Shown here: positions 10,456 to 20,570 of the stretch, one piece after another | How the letters are laid out: each line of letters starts with the position of its first letter | Position numbering within the stretch: the stretch's first letter is position 1 | NCBI GenBank assembly: GCA_029747585.1 | Contig: JAPEVF010000707.1 | Location: 1 to 23,116, forward strand | Length of the DNA stretch: 23,116 nucleotides | Source of the DNA: Pleurotus djamor | Lineage: Eukaryota > Basidiomycota > Agaricomycetes > Agaricales > Pleurotaceae | Reading direction: 5' to 3' | Made by a program: the position numbers and the translations under genes | Notes under the pieces: generated by a model | Database searches by the model: none | What the model saw: the letters and a program-made list of their open reading frames with translations, nothing else | Told to the model about the DNA's origin: nothing

Positions 10456-10574
10456 GGATGCAGAGTTGAGGACAAAGGGAGCACCTCGTGCGCATGGTAC
10501 ATGTATGAGCCCCTGTATCTCCTAAGCTGGGCAAGTATTACAGGAACTGAACAACGGAAAGAAAATTGACGCGT

Positions 10575-12129
10575 TTACAACGGGATATCAACAGTCTCTC
10601 CCACATCATCATCTACATCCTCGACCGAACTGCCCACCGACCGTTCCTTCTCCACCGGTGGGGGAGGCGGAACTTCAATACTTGACGGTGTGATCACAGC
10701 AGGCCCAACCGATGCGGCTGATGCAAGGGAGGGCGGGACCTTGTCGTGGCTATCTACCACAGGTGACGATACTGGCGACGGGAATTTGAAGTCTTTGTTC
10801 ATAGTCCCAGTCCTACTCTTCCTCTTTGCCTCTTTTGGCGTGGGTTGAGCGGAGGTCTGTTGAAGATCTTCCACCTCGTTTGGATCTTCAGGTGTGGCTT
10901 CGAATGTCTGAGGTAGTCGATTCCGGCTATCGGAGGGAAGGCTGTCGGTACGGGATGGAGGAGGCATTGAAGCACGATGGCTAGTGGGCGAGGTTTGATT
11001 CCGTGGTGGAGGGCTGGTGGGTGCACGGGTAAGGGAGGCTTGGGACATGGATTGGGGACGGTTGAAAGGCGGAGAGTTGATTGGCGCTGAAGGAGTGGCT
11101 CCTAGGTAATATTGAGCAATCGGGACCATCCTAGGATCAAATTCAGCGGCAAGTTAGACTTCAGCAAGGCTAACACTCACTTCTTCTCAGCATGACAGGC
11201 CAATATCCATTGTGGCTGGGCAACAGGAATGCTCAACTGCAGTGCTCGTTGATATTCCACCCCAGGAGCATTTGTCTGATTCCCAGCGGCTTGAGCACCA
11301 GATGGGGTGGCAGCAGGTGTTGTACAAAGGAAGTGGGTTGTGTCGATTTGTATCTTGTCGCTCCAGTCTGCTCCCATCTCTTTGAGGGCGAGTTTCGCGT
11401 TCTCTAAAAGCACTGGATCTTGAACATTACCGAAACAGACTCTAATACCCGAGGTGTCCGTCATGGTATGTGTGCGCACGCGTAGGACATTGGAAGAATA
11501 TGTGCCAGCGGTGGTTCGAAGCACAAGGCGGAAGGAGTAGTCTGTATTGAGCTCGAGGCCTGATAGCTTGGTTGATGTATTTGTGGCAGGCGAGGGGATG
11601 GCGGCGAGACGCTGCTCGTTTCGATAGATGTCCAGCGAGCGTAGCTTGGCTTTCGCCAACACGATCGGTGGCCATTGCAAAGTGACTGATGTCTGCGTCA
11701 CATTTCGCAGCTATGGTAAAGATTTCAAAGGCTAGTCGCGTAGAAATGGCCCAATATACGACGCACCTGTAACTGTGGCGGCTCTGGTGATTCCAGTCCA
11801 AATTCCTCCAAGATACTGTCTTGGAGCTGCCAGAACTCCTGGTCGCGCCGTTTCTCCTCAGCATGGTTTTGATGAACCGCAATGTTGACTATCGAGCCCG
11901 TCGTCGCCCCAGGAGGCAGCAATATAGATGGAAATTCTATCAAATGCGCGCGTTCACCGAGCAGGATCTGGGGAATTGCGTCAGGATACAAGACCTCCGA
12001 AGTCTGAGCGCGAAGCTTACAGCCATTCCCGCATCTGTTCAAATAATGAGCTCGCGCATTCCTTTCAGGCTCAGATATCTCACCTAGCTTTCCAACAGTG
12101 AAAGTGAAGCTGTCCTTTTGTTTCTCCAT
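10575..12129 (-). CDS. CHS5: Chs5, exomer scaffold for Golgi-to-surface cargo
   Basis: Chs5 is the scaffold of the exomer coat at the trans-Golgi network, required in yeast to export chitin synthase III and other cargo. Five exons: 12084-12129, 12021-12034, 11767-11967, 11181-11710, 10575-11130, giving 448 residues. Order of parts: N-terminal dimerisation segment with TVGKLDAGMAILLGERAHLI and SIVNIAVHQNHAEEKRRDQE (residues 1-85), an FN3 domain (about 88-165, with LRSLDIYRNEQRLAAIP and RLVLRTTAGTYSSNVLRVRT), a BRCT domain (about 168-275, GIRVCFGNVQD to QPQWILACHAEKK), then a Pro/Ser-rich disordered tail. The start at 12129 was preferred over an in-frame ATG 45 bases upstream because the family begins close to the SFTFTVGKL motif. 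The second exon is only 14 bases. Looks intact. Confidence 0.94.
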
Positions 12130-12271
12130 CGTCGTCGAGTTTGAATGTGAGCAGGCTTCTCGATTGACGGCCAATCAATTCATTAACTTCAAAATGAGTC
12201 TCACGGTCAGATTCTCTTTCGCACGGTCAGTAAGTGATAATGCACATGGAACGCGTCCGCCATCCCTGACG
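12130..12271. promoter_or_regulatory. Divergent promoter: CHS5 / VPS41
   Basis: 142 bases separate the CHS5 ATG (12129, minus) and the VPS41 ATG (12272, plus). Transcription start sites of both genes must lie within or overlap this interval. No TATA box is visible. The arrangement suggests co-expression of two trafficking genes, which is inference. Confidence 0.6.
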
Positions 12272-15200
12272 ATGGCTTCATCGACTTCTCCAGACGACGT
12301 TGACGTCGACTACGTGGAGAAGGACAACCAGCACGCCATCTCGGACAGCCCGACTCAGCTCACTGACGTTGAAGACGGCGACGCTAGTCCCGGTCATGGT
12401 GGATCCAACCAGCTGCATAGTTCCGATGAGGAAAGTGGGGATCTGGACGACGAAGATGACGACGAGTACGACGAGGATGATGATGACGATGACGATGAAG
12501 AAGAAGAGGAACCTTCACTCAAATACGAACGAATTGGAGGCTCTATTCCCGATTTGTTTCGCAAGGACTCGGCGTCAGGCGTAGCCATTGCAAACAAGGT
12601 CATGGTGAGCTCTGCTCCTTCAATTCGAGTGCATGATCAATGTATATATGTATGCTAGGCAATTGGAACACACAATGGACTAGTTCATATACTGGACTTG
12701 ACCGGAACGCGTATCAAGTCGTATAAACCTCATATGGCCTCTATTGTGGATATTACTCTGGACTCAACTGGAGAATTCGTGGCCACGGCTTCAATGGACG
12801 GTGAGGCTTTACCAGTTCACGCTACAAATTCTTCTAAACAAGCTACTCTAGGCCAAGTGGTGATCCGCTCGCTGACCTCCACGGAATCCTACTCTTTCGA
12901 CTTAAAGCGGCCCATGCGGACAATCGCGCTCGAACCCAACTTTTCAAAAAGCGGGTACAGGTCTTTCGTCTGTGGTGGAATGGCAGGCAACCTTGTTCTT
13001 CACGAAAAGGGCTGGCTCGGACACAAGGAAACGACGCTTCACACCGGCGAAGGTCCAATCTGGCAAGTTCGATGGTGCGGCCGACTCATTGCATGGGCAA
13101 ATGACTTGGGTGTCAAGATCTACGATACCGTCTCGCAGACTCGCATAACATACATCGACCGACCTGCAGATAGTCCCCGTGCGGACCTTTTCAAATGCAC
13201 GCTTTACTGGGAAGACGATTCTACCCTCATCATCGCGTGGGCCGACCACATCAAGGTTGCACGCGTCCGTTCGCGTCCAAAGACTCCCGATGCTGCGTCG
13301 AAAGCCAACCTACCGCCCCTCCTTGTGGAAATTACTGCTGCGCTCCAGATAGATGGTATGATTGCTGGAATTGTACCACATCCTACCAATATGCAAGCCG
13401 CCCCAACACCACTCCCTGAACTGAGTAAATCTACGTCGCATCCCGCTCCCCCATTGACATCATTCCTTGTGCTTGTGTACACGCCACCCGACACTTCTTT
13501 CAATGAAGAGATGACGGAGGATAGATCCCGGCAGGCTAAGAAGGCTGCTGACCGACCTGAACTCCGTATCATATCACGTGCAGGAGAAGAGCTTGCTGCA
13601 GATGCGATCACGGTTTCTGACTTCCAGCGGTGGGGATGTAATGACTACGTCTTGGCCGAAGTCTTGGATCCCGCAAACACAAGCCCAGATCCTGCCACCG
13701 GCCGAAGCTATGTTGTTGTCAGCCCTGTCGACATCGTCTTGGTGAAACCTCGTGATAGACGCGACCATGTCACTTGGCTTGTTGAACGCAAGCGGTACGA
13801 AGAAGCGTTGGAAGCCGTGGAGCAAATCGAAGCGAGTGGTGAATCTGTCCCTGGGGAAGTGGAAGACGCCGTCAGCTCGTCTGAAATCGGACAAAAATAC
13901 ATCGAGCACCTTATCCAAGAAGGTCAGTCCGCTCCCTCATCCTCTTCAACGGGCCCTGATTCGTTAGATATCTTTATCCAGGCGATTTTTCCAAGGCAGC
14001 CAAGCTATGTCCAAAGGTCTGTGGTCAAGACCCTAAACGATGGGAGGAATGGATATTTGTTTTTGCAGACAGACGCGAGCTTCAAGTAGGTTTGCGGTTC
14101 GTATCGCCGAAGTCAAGCTGACCCCGTCATTTTTAGGCGGTCATTCCCTACGTTCCAACAGACTCGCCTCAGTTGGACCACGTCGTGTACGAGATGATGC
14201 TCGCATATTTCATCAAGCATGATCGCAATGTAAGGTTATCTCCCTTCTACGTGAAACCCCTTCTTGATAACTTGCATCGACTCTAGGCCTTGTTGCAAAC
14301 TATCAGGGAATGGCCGAAGACCATTTATGATCTTTCAGCGGTTATCGTAGCCATCCAAGATGAACTTGATCACTCCGCCACTACATCCTCCTTCAAATCA
14401 TCCAGCCCAGAGACGACATTACTCATGGAGTGTCTAGCGGAACTGTGGGTCCTCCTCATCTTCTGTCATATGATAAACTAAATAAGATGCTACCAGGTAC
14501 ACTGCTAACCGACAGCCTGGCAAGGCCCTACCGTATTACTTACGCCTTCGACGATCCAATGTGTTTGACCTCATAAGAGAACATAATCTGTTCACTGACG
14601 TCCAAGATCAAGCACTTTTGTTGGTTGAGTTTGACCAGGAACTGATGGAGCAGCGTAAGAAAGCTGGCGAGGCCGTGAATGAACGTGAAAGCCGAGCGAT
14701 AAAACTGTTGGTTGACCATATCCACTCAATAACAGTGAGTGCATATTAATCTTCGAGCTAATGAAAGTATAAATCCCCTTTGCAGGTTGGGCGAGTCGTG
14801 AAGCAACTTCAGAGTCGACCGTACTACCTGTTCTTATATCTCGATGCCCTCATGGACAAGGATCCGTATCTTGCATCAGATTTCGCTGATAGTCAGGTCA
14901 GTCACTGCGATTTTCCCCCTGTGTTTGCGAAAGTAACCGAACTCGATTTGTTTCAGGTGAAGCTGTACGCCGAGTTCGACACACCCCGCTTGATAGATTT
15001 CCTGCGAGCGAGTAACTACTATAACTTGGAGAAGGTTGGTCCATCCCCATATGCCATGACAGGCACGCTCATCATTGACATCAATAGGCGTATGCTGTCT
15101 GCACTGAGCGTGACCTCGTCCTGGAGATGGTCTTCCTTCTCGGACGTATGGGGAATAACAAGAAGGCTTTGACCCTGATTATCGAACGGCTGGGAGATGT

Positions 15201-16005
15201 CAACCGCGTTAGTCCTCTGGAAGCTTTTGAAGTATTGCCTCCATCCTGATGCACTCCTTCCTCAGGCAATCGACTTCGCCAAAGAACAGGCAGACGACGA
15301 CCTTTGGGAAGATCTACTCAAATATTCAGAAACGCGGCCCAGTGAGCTCAGACTTGCTGCTCTTATTTTCTGTGTGATTCATCCCATTTGTCCAGCGTTT
15401 ATCCGTGGTTTACTGGAGAATGTTGGTGCTGAGATCGACCCTATACGGCTGATAAGACGCATCAAGAACGGGTTGGAGATCCCTGGTCTGAAGGAGGCTC
15501 TCATCAAGATTCTTCAAGACTTCCACCTACAGATATCACTTCTGGAAGGATGTCAAACGATACTCAACGGCGATAGCTCTGACTTGGCTGGGAAACTTCA
15601 CAGGGATCAAACTTCTGGCTTTTTCGTCTATGGTACGCGACCACAATCATTGGGAAAACGAAGATAATTGACGATTCATTCCTCAGGCAAATCTGCATGC
15701 CCTATGTGCTCTCGATCATTACTTGGACCACCCCAAGAAGTTCTACTGCTCTTCCTGTGTCGGCATATCGTGCATGCATCCTGCGTTCATGAAGATATAC
15801 CCACTCACTCTGACACGTCCTATGGAACCTTGAGTGCTTCCATAGAGCGTCGGATCAGTAGTAAAATCGCATTGTAAGTTGGGCGCTTTCCTCAGTATCA
15901 ACCCCGTTTCTGACGTCCACGCCACCAAGTTCCTCGACGATTCGTACATTTGTTCGCAGAGGATGCCCAGTCTGTCGTTCACGAAGCGAGGGAACGAGAG
16001 GTTGA
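12272..16005 (+). CDS. VPS41: Vps41, HOPS tethering complex subunit
   Basis: Subunit of the HOPS complex, which tethers late endosomes and AP-3 vesicles to the vacuole through Ypt7/Rab7. Fourteen exons: 12272-12604, 12659-12800, 12852-13922, 13982-14085, 14137-14229, 14287-14444, 14497-14734, 14786-14896, 14957-15034, 15088-15207, 15266-15341, 15396-15632, 15687-15873, 15960-16005, giving 997 residues. Residues 57-80 are an acidic run. A WD-like propeller follows (AIGTHNGLVHILDLTG, WQVRWCGRLIAWANDLGVKI), then alpha-helical clathrin-repeat-like segments (KAAKLCPKVCGQDPKRWEEW, QLDHVVYEMMLAYF, PVRDLV-like ERDLVLEMVFLLGRMGNNKK). The C-terminus is a RING-H2-like zinc domain: CPMC, CRHIVHASC, then GCPVC. 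The start is the first ATG after the divergent promoter, with a good context (GACGATGG). All splice phases close and no lesion is seen. Confidence 0.95.
12446..12511 (+). repeat. GAY/GAR acidic-codon microsatellite in VPS41
   Basis: Nearly uninterrupted Asp/Glu codons (residues about 59-80 of Vps41), mostly GAC, GAT and GAA triplets. The trinucleotide pattern is prone to length change by slippage. An acidic linker near the Vps41 N-terminus is plausible as a disordered segment; function is inference. Confidence 0.6.
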
Positions 16006-16089
16006 CATACCATCTTTCATGCTTGCCTCTTTCCCCTCTTTATTGCCCGATTTACCATGGAATAATACCCTCATCTTTCATGCTGTCTA

Positions 16090-17382
16090 TTACAGGACTC
16101 TCCGCCATTTAACCGAGCCATCCTCTCCGCCACTAACAAATCCTGCTCCTTTGCCGTGTTCTGATGGTTTGGGTCGCCATGCCACTGACCAGACCTCTCC
16201 GGTCTCTGCTACGGTAGAGACAGCTGCTCGCGCTGCGATGTCCCATACTTTCACAGTTTTGTCTGCAGATCTTTCGGGACATTAGCCCAAACCTTCAATT
16301 AGGACAGATAAGAAGCGTACCCTGACAGTGCCAGTCTACCGTCAGGTGAAATGTCCGTACTCAGCACCCAAGACGAGTGTCCAGTCAGTGTTGCAGCGGC
16401 TCCTCCAGCGGATTTTGTCGGGGCGCGTACATCGTGCAAGATCAGTCGTTTGTCGTCTGATCCGCTGATGAGATACTAGTTGGGAGCGTGAGATGGATGA
16501 CTTCTCGAGCTTGAAGGATAAGAAAGCATACACCGTTGTCCCAAGACCAGGATATAGACCTAACCGCCATGGCATGGGACGTGAAAGTGGCACCCAAGGC
16601 TCCAGTTTCCAGGTCGAATATGTATATCTGACCAGATTCACTCGATAAAGCGACACGAGAACCATCTGGTGACTGGGAAGAGTGGTCAGTGAGACGATAT
16701 CAACGCAGGGCGGAAGACACACATGCGAACAGCACATTCCAAACTTTGCACGCCCACTTGTCAATGTCGAAAGCCTCTCGCCGAAGTTATTTGGTTGAGC
16801 TGAATGGATTGTGATGTTTCCAGAACTACCTGAGGATGCATATGTCTCTCCTTTCGGGTTCAAGGAGACAGACCACGCTAAAGATACGCGTCAACATCAA
16901 ATACAGGCCAAGAAATCGATTCACTTACATGGTTCCGCCCCTTCGCCTGCTCTCACATAACTCTCAAACTTTCCGACGACTTCCCCGCTGGATAGATCCC
17001 ACAGCGACGTTAATCCCTCCAAGCTATTGTAAAGCGCTCTCTGACCGTCCGGGGAGACAGATAATGATATCAATCCCAACGTATGCGGGGGCGGCTTGTT
17101 CGCGTCGACTGGATGTGGTGATCCATTATCTGATGCCCAGAGACGTATTGAGCCATCGGCAGATATGGATACTACACTGTCGGTGCTGGTCCATTTTACT
17201 CCCCATACGGCTTCGGATTGGGCTGACGAACGCGCAGGTCAAAATCCCCAGTGTTCAAGGACGTGAAGGGTGGATAACCGTACGCTCAGTGCAGGTATGG
17301 ACTTCGGTTACGACAAGACTCTGTAGACGCGTGGTTCAGTAGGATGCAGCGAATACGTGAAGTCATGGACGAGTTTTACCAT
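16090..17382 (-). CDS. SKI8: Ski8, WD40 adaptor of the Ski complex
   Basis: WD40 propeller that joins Ski2 and Ski3 in the cytosolic Ski complex feeding mRNA to the exosome; in fungi Ski8/Rec103 also acts in meiotic double-strand-break formation. Seven exons: 17380-17382, 17284-17320, 16929-17222, 16723-16877, 16532-16672, 16321-16475, 16090-16270, giving 321 residues, the usual length. Blades are recognised by VVSISADGSIRLW, GLISLSVSPDG, GLTSLWDL, SWSVSLNPKGETYASSG, VALSSESGQIYIFDL, SGSDDKRLILHDV, WVLSTDISPDG, SGSADKTVKVWDI and SGGEDGSVKWRRVL. The body is secure. The 5' end is tentative: the only phase-consistent solution I found has an exon consisting of just the ATG, giving MSLVVTEVHTCTEPQSEAVW. 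Convergent with VPS41 (84 bases between stops) and divergent from RPS12. Confidence 0.9.
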
Positions 17383-17654
17383 TGCTAAGATGTTCCAGTT
17401 CAAGTGATCAGGGAAGTGCGACGCGCTCTGGCGCTTACTTAGATCAGACGCTCAAGCATCGGCGATGTCCGAGCGGCGATTGAACTCACTTGTGAAAATC
17501 AACACAACTCTTGAACCTTATTTTTTCCCCACATCAACGAACGCGGACGACGACATCCACAAATATTTCATTTTTTGCTCTTATAAACTTATAAAAGTGA
17601 GTCTTTCTTCGATGTAAATGAGTCTGATATGAATGTTTGTCTCGCGATCGTAGG
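17383..17654. promoter_or_regulatory. Divergent promoter: SKI8 / RPS12
   Basis: 272 bases between the two start codons. A T-rich stretch and TTATAAACTTATAAAA-like sequence at 17581-17596 precede the RPS12 leader intron. On the SKI8 side the leader carries a possible six-codon upstream frame (17439-17459, minus). Confidence 0.5.
17597..17653 (+). other. Probable 5' leader intron of RPS12
   Basis: GTGAGT at 17597 and TAG at 17651-17653 bound a 57-base segment that ends one base before the RPS12 ATG. Introns at or beside the start codon are common in fungal ribosomal protein genes. The inner ATGs at 17617 and 17630 would be removed, which favours splicing. Confidence 0.55.
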
Positions 17655-17754
17655 ATGTCTGACGCTGGAGATGACATTCAAGTCGAGGCCCCAGAGGTCG
17701 AGGTCGCTGCTGATGCTCCCAAGGGAAAATTGTCCGTCGAGNGACGCCCTCAAG
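17655..17754 (+). CDS. RPS12: 40S ribosomal protein S12 (eS12), first coding exon only
   Basis: Start of eS12, a small-subunit ribosomal protein. The exon begins MSDAGDDIQVEAPEVEVAAD, the acidic N-terminus typical of fungal S12, and continues APKGKLSVE, then the N at 17742, then DALK and a donor GTACGT. Ignoring the N gives 33 codons in one frame, so the N is a surplus base like that at 10075. The remaining roughly 110 residues are absent: intron 1 runs into the N gap at 17772-17777, and the sequence beyond belongs to a gene on the other strand. A ribosomal protein gene should be intact in the organism, so the truncation is almost certainly an assembly artefact. Confidence 0.88.
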
Positions 17755-17771
17755 GTACGTAATCTGTATCG

Positions 17772-17777
17772 NTNNNN
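17772..17777. other. Assembly gap / probable misjoin
   Basis: The only cluster of N bases in the window (NTNNNN). Two unrelated genes, RPS12 from the left and the Ser-rich gene from the right, both lose their 3' ends here. At least the rest of RPS12, the 3' part of the other gene and the spacer between them must be missing. Confidence 0.8.
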
Positions 17778-18380
17778 CACGTCCTGTACCTCAAAACCAA
17801 GTGCCATCGCTCCATCGCAAGGCTCAGATACACCGACGCCGCGTTCCGCAAGTTTCCACGCCACACTCCGCTGGAGCAAGGATAGAAATTGAAGGTCTGC
17901 GTTCAGGCGTTTGGTGACCTTCTTTGCACGTTTGCGAGAGGTACTGGAAGATGATCGTGGTCTGATAGCGGGGGATGTCGAAGATGACCTGGATTTGAGT
18001 GTTTGTGCGAGACAAGCGTTCGACCGTCGACGCCGCGTCTGCAGCGGACGGGATGTACTTGAGTCCAGACTGTCGACGTCAGACTCGCTGTACGTCTGCG
18101 AATCCGATGGAAAGGGAACAGAGGAAGGGAAGGGGACCAAAGAGATTTCATGCTGCGAGGGGGTTACAGCATTGGAGTTGCAGCTACTAGCAAACGCTAG
18201 CGAAAGCGTGCAGGTAGGAAGAGACTTGCGTGTTGCAGATGAAGGAAGTGGAAAACCAAGTTGGCTAGCCTTGGGGTCGTTGCGCTGCTTGAGCTTTGCC
18301 GGCCTGATCGATGCGTTGGTAACGTCGCCCAAAGCGCCTCCGAGTCCGCGGGGCGAGGCGAGTACAGAGGAAGAAGACAT
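17778..18380 (-). CDS. Ser-rich, basic hypothetical protein, 3' end lost at gap
   Basis: I do not recognise a family. The open frame runs from the ATG at 18380 for about 200 residues into the N gap without a stop. It is rich in Ser, Pro and Arg and probably disordered, with a basic cluster SRKRAKKVTKR that could be a nuclear localisation signal, followed by a helix-like LQFLSLLQRSVAWKLAERGV. Near the N-terminus is RGLGGALGDVTNAS; LGDVTN-type motifs occur in several cell-cycle proteins near destruction boxes, but the R-to-L spacing is not canonical. An overlapping plus-strand open frame of similar length exists; the minus strand is preferred because its composition looks like fungal regulatory proteins. 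Divergent from the PP2C gene. Confidence 0.55.
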
Positions 18381-18930
18381 GTTGTTTGAGAAAACGACCT
18401 GCGTAGACTTGCCAGCTCAACGAAGTTCAACCAAACACTTGACCGCTAGGAAAGCCAAAAGGAAAACAAGTCCGTTTCATAAAGCCTCCGGGTTATTATA
18501 CCCTCCCCAAACAAAACCACGTGCCACTTGTAGCAACGTCCGCAGTTATTCCTCCCTCCGCATTTCCGATGTGCCACACGTTGGCCACAACGTCCACGTT
18601 TCCTCCTGCCACTTACTGGAGCCTAGCTGGTCACTTTTGGCCAGTGGTCAGCTTGTCCTACAGCCTGGTATTTGCGAGATTGTGCCTGTGCAGGTGATGG
18701 TCTGATTCACTTGCCCCGTGTAAATCTTGGAGCCTTGAGGCTCGGAACCGGGAGCGGGCACGTCACGCGTACATCACCCTTGGCTGCTAGACATGACCAT
18801 ACGTACCGGAGCGCTCGGATGACGGGAAAAGATAAAACGCCCCTATACGTCTCCTGAATGCTGTGGACTCAGGCGCCGAGGCGCCAATGACTGGTTCAGA
18901 ACCAGTCTTTCCCTCACCAATTCGTTTTGT
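18381..18930. promoter_or_regulatory. Divergent intergenic region: Ser-rich gene / PP2C gene
   Basis: 550 bases with no supported gene. It contains a CACGTG E-box-like hexamer near 18519. I see no TATA box that I would assign with confidence. Confidence 0.4.
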
Positions 18931-20570
18931 ATGAATCGACTGTTCAGAGGGCCAAGTTCACCTCTTCGCCATGCACTTCGCATAGGTTCTACTATATCTG
19001 CCTTCACTCTCATAAGTGTGGCACTCACAGGTTCTCAGACCATCCATGCCGACGATAGCGAAGATTCCAGCGCATCACCTGACCAGGATGATGACTCCTT
19101 GAGGAGCATCTTCCATAGATTGGTGACAGAGTCCTCATCGCGCTATGACAGACCCTCTGACGATCCTCCGTATGTCAGGTCTGCGGACAACGCTCTCCGT
19201 CAAAACGAGGGAAGTGGTGTCATACAGGGAGCGGCAGGAATCGCTAGATTTGATATGACCAATGTTCCAAGGTCAGTCGGTTCGACTCTGCCGTTCACCA
19301 AAACCTCAGTGTACTTGATTCATCTAGTGGGATATCCCGACATTCACTGAGCTCGGTGCGCCTTGCCTCGGGAACATCGTGGACTTTCTTCGGGCTCTAT
19401 GATGGTCGGAATGGTGGTCTGACCAGCGATTTCCTCAGTCTTTTCCTAATAAACAGCGTCTTCGATTCACTCCTGGCCGCTTATCAGAAGTATACTTCCC
19501 AGTACGACCACCACGTTCCGCTAGACTTCATCTCGGACGAAGAGCCACCTACCGAGTCTCTTTCTGTATCGCTAGACAAAAAGCTTAAGGAATCCTTCCT
19601 CAGTGTCGATCGGACTATCATCCATGATGCTGCTGAATACATTCTATCATCCCCTTCCCGAGACAAGGCCGTCTCACCCCTTCACCTCGCGCAGTCCTCA
19701 TCATCCGCCCTCGTGGCCTTTTTTGACTCACATCCACGCACGTTGAAAGTTGCTTCGACTGGAGATTCACGCGCTGTGCTTGGTCGCGCTGCAAAGGACG
19801 GTCTGAACGGGCGACCGGTGTATGAAGTACACGTTTTGACCGTGGACCAGGACACTTCGAACCAACCCGAGCTATCTCGTTTACAATCACTTCATCCTGA
19901 TGAAGATTTGATGGTCGGCGGTCGATATCTCGGTCGCACGAACACGCTGCGTGCATTCGGCGAAGCTGCGTTGAAATGGAACGTTGGGCTCCAACATCGT
20001 ATGCGTCAGGACTATTTTGGGGATCGGCCGCCGTCTAATGTAAGGACCCCGCCCTACGTCACTGCAGAACCCGAAGTAACAACCTTTGAAGTAAAACCCG
20101 GCGACTTCCTCGTCATGGCTTCCAGTGGGCTCTGGAAATCACTCACCAACGAAGAGGTTGTTGGGTTGGTTGGGGTGTGGCTGGAAACGCAGAAGGATCC
20201 GTTCAATCCTGACGTCATCCTTCATCCTGATGAGCATGTGGTTGAACAACCACCCCGAGTTGTCCGACGCGAGGAACTTCCCGTGACTCTTCAGCGTGAA
20301 GATCACACTATCATGTATTCTCGTTGGCGGACGGAGAAGAAGTTTATCTCCGTCGACAATAATGTGGCCACCCATCTCGCTAGAAACGCCCTTGGTGGTG
20401 CGGATGGGGACCTGATGTCTGCGCTGTTGAAACTTCACCCGCCGTTCTCAGCCCGATGGAGGTTGGTTTTACTACTTCATCTTCATCAGGAAAACATCAT
20501 TTTTACCAGGAGCAGATGGAAGCTAGATAAGATCAAGAAGCTGTGGGAGAAAGGTATCTTGTATATCTAA
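18931..20570 (+). CDS. Mitochondrial PP2C phosphatase (PDP/PTC5 type), degenerate and C-terminally altered
   Basis: Related to pyruvate-dehydrogenase phosphatase of the mitochondrial matrix. Two exons, 18931-19271 and 19310-20570, 533 residues; the intron is only 38 bases. Residues 1-40 (MNRLFRGPSSPLRHALRIGS, then a hydrophobic stretch) look like a mitochondrial presequence plus membrane anchor. PP2C motifs: FFGLYDGRNGG (residue about 145; DGH expected), STGDSRAVLGR (about 265, normal), LTVDQDTSNQPELSRL, TLRAFGEAALKW (RAFGD expected), PPYVTAEPEVTTFEVKPGDF, and LVMASSGLWKSLT (about 385; A-[TS]-DGLWD expected, so a metal-binding Asp is Ser). The conserved DD-x-T-V beta strand at the end is absent; after FSARWR the frame runs on through about 36 unrelated residues to 20570. 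Likely an inactive pseudophosphatase or a decaying copy. A donor GTTGGT at 20462 suggests where the normal last exon once began. Confidence 0.82.

Noticed and set aside
16006..16089. Possible overlap of VPS41 and SKI8 3' ends
   Set aside because: Stops are 84 bases apart, so coding regions do not overlap; only the UTRs may.
17911..18705. 264-codon plus-strand open frame opposite the Ser-rich gene
   Set aside because: It extends through the divergent intergenic region, has no recognisable domain, and the antisense frame has more gene-like composition and a basic nuclear-type cluster. Not fully excluded.
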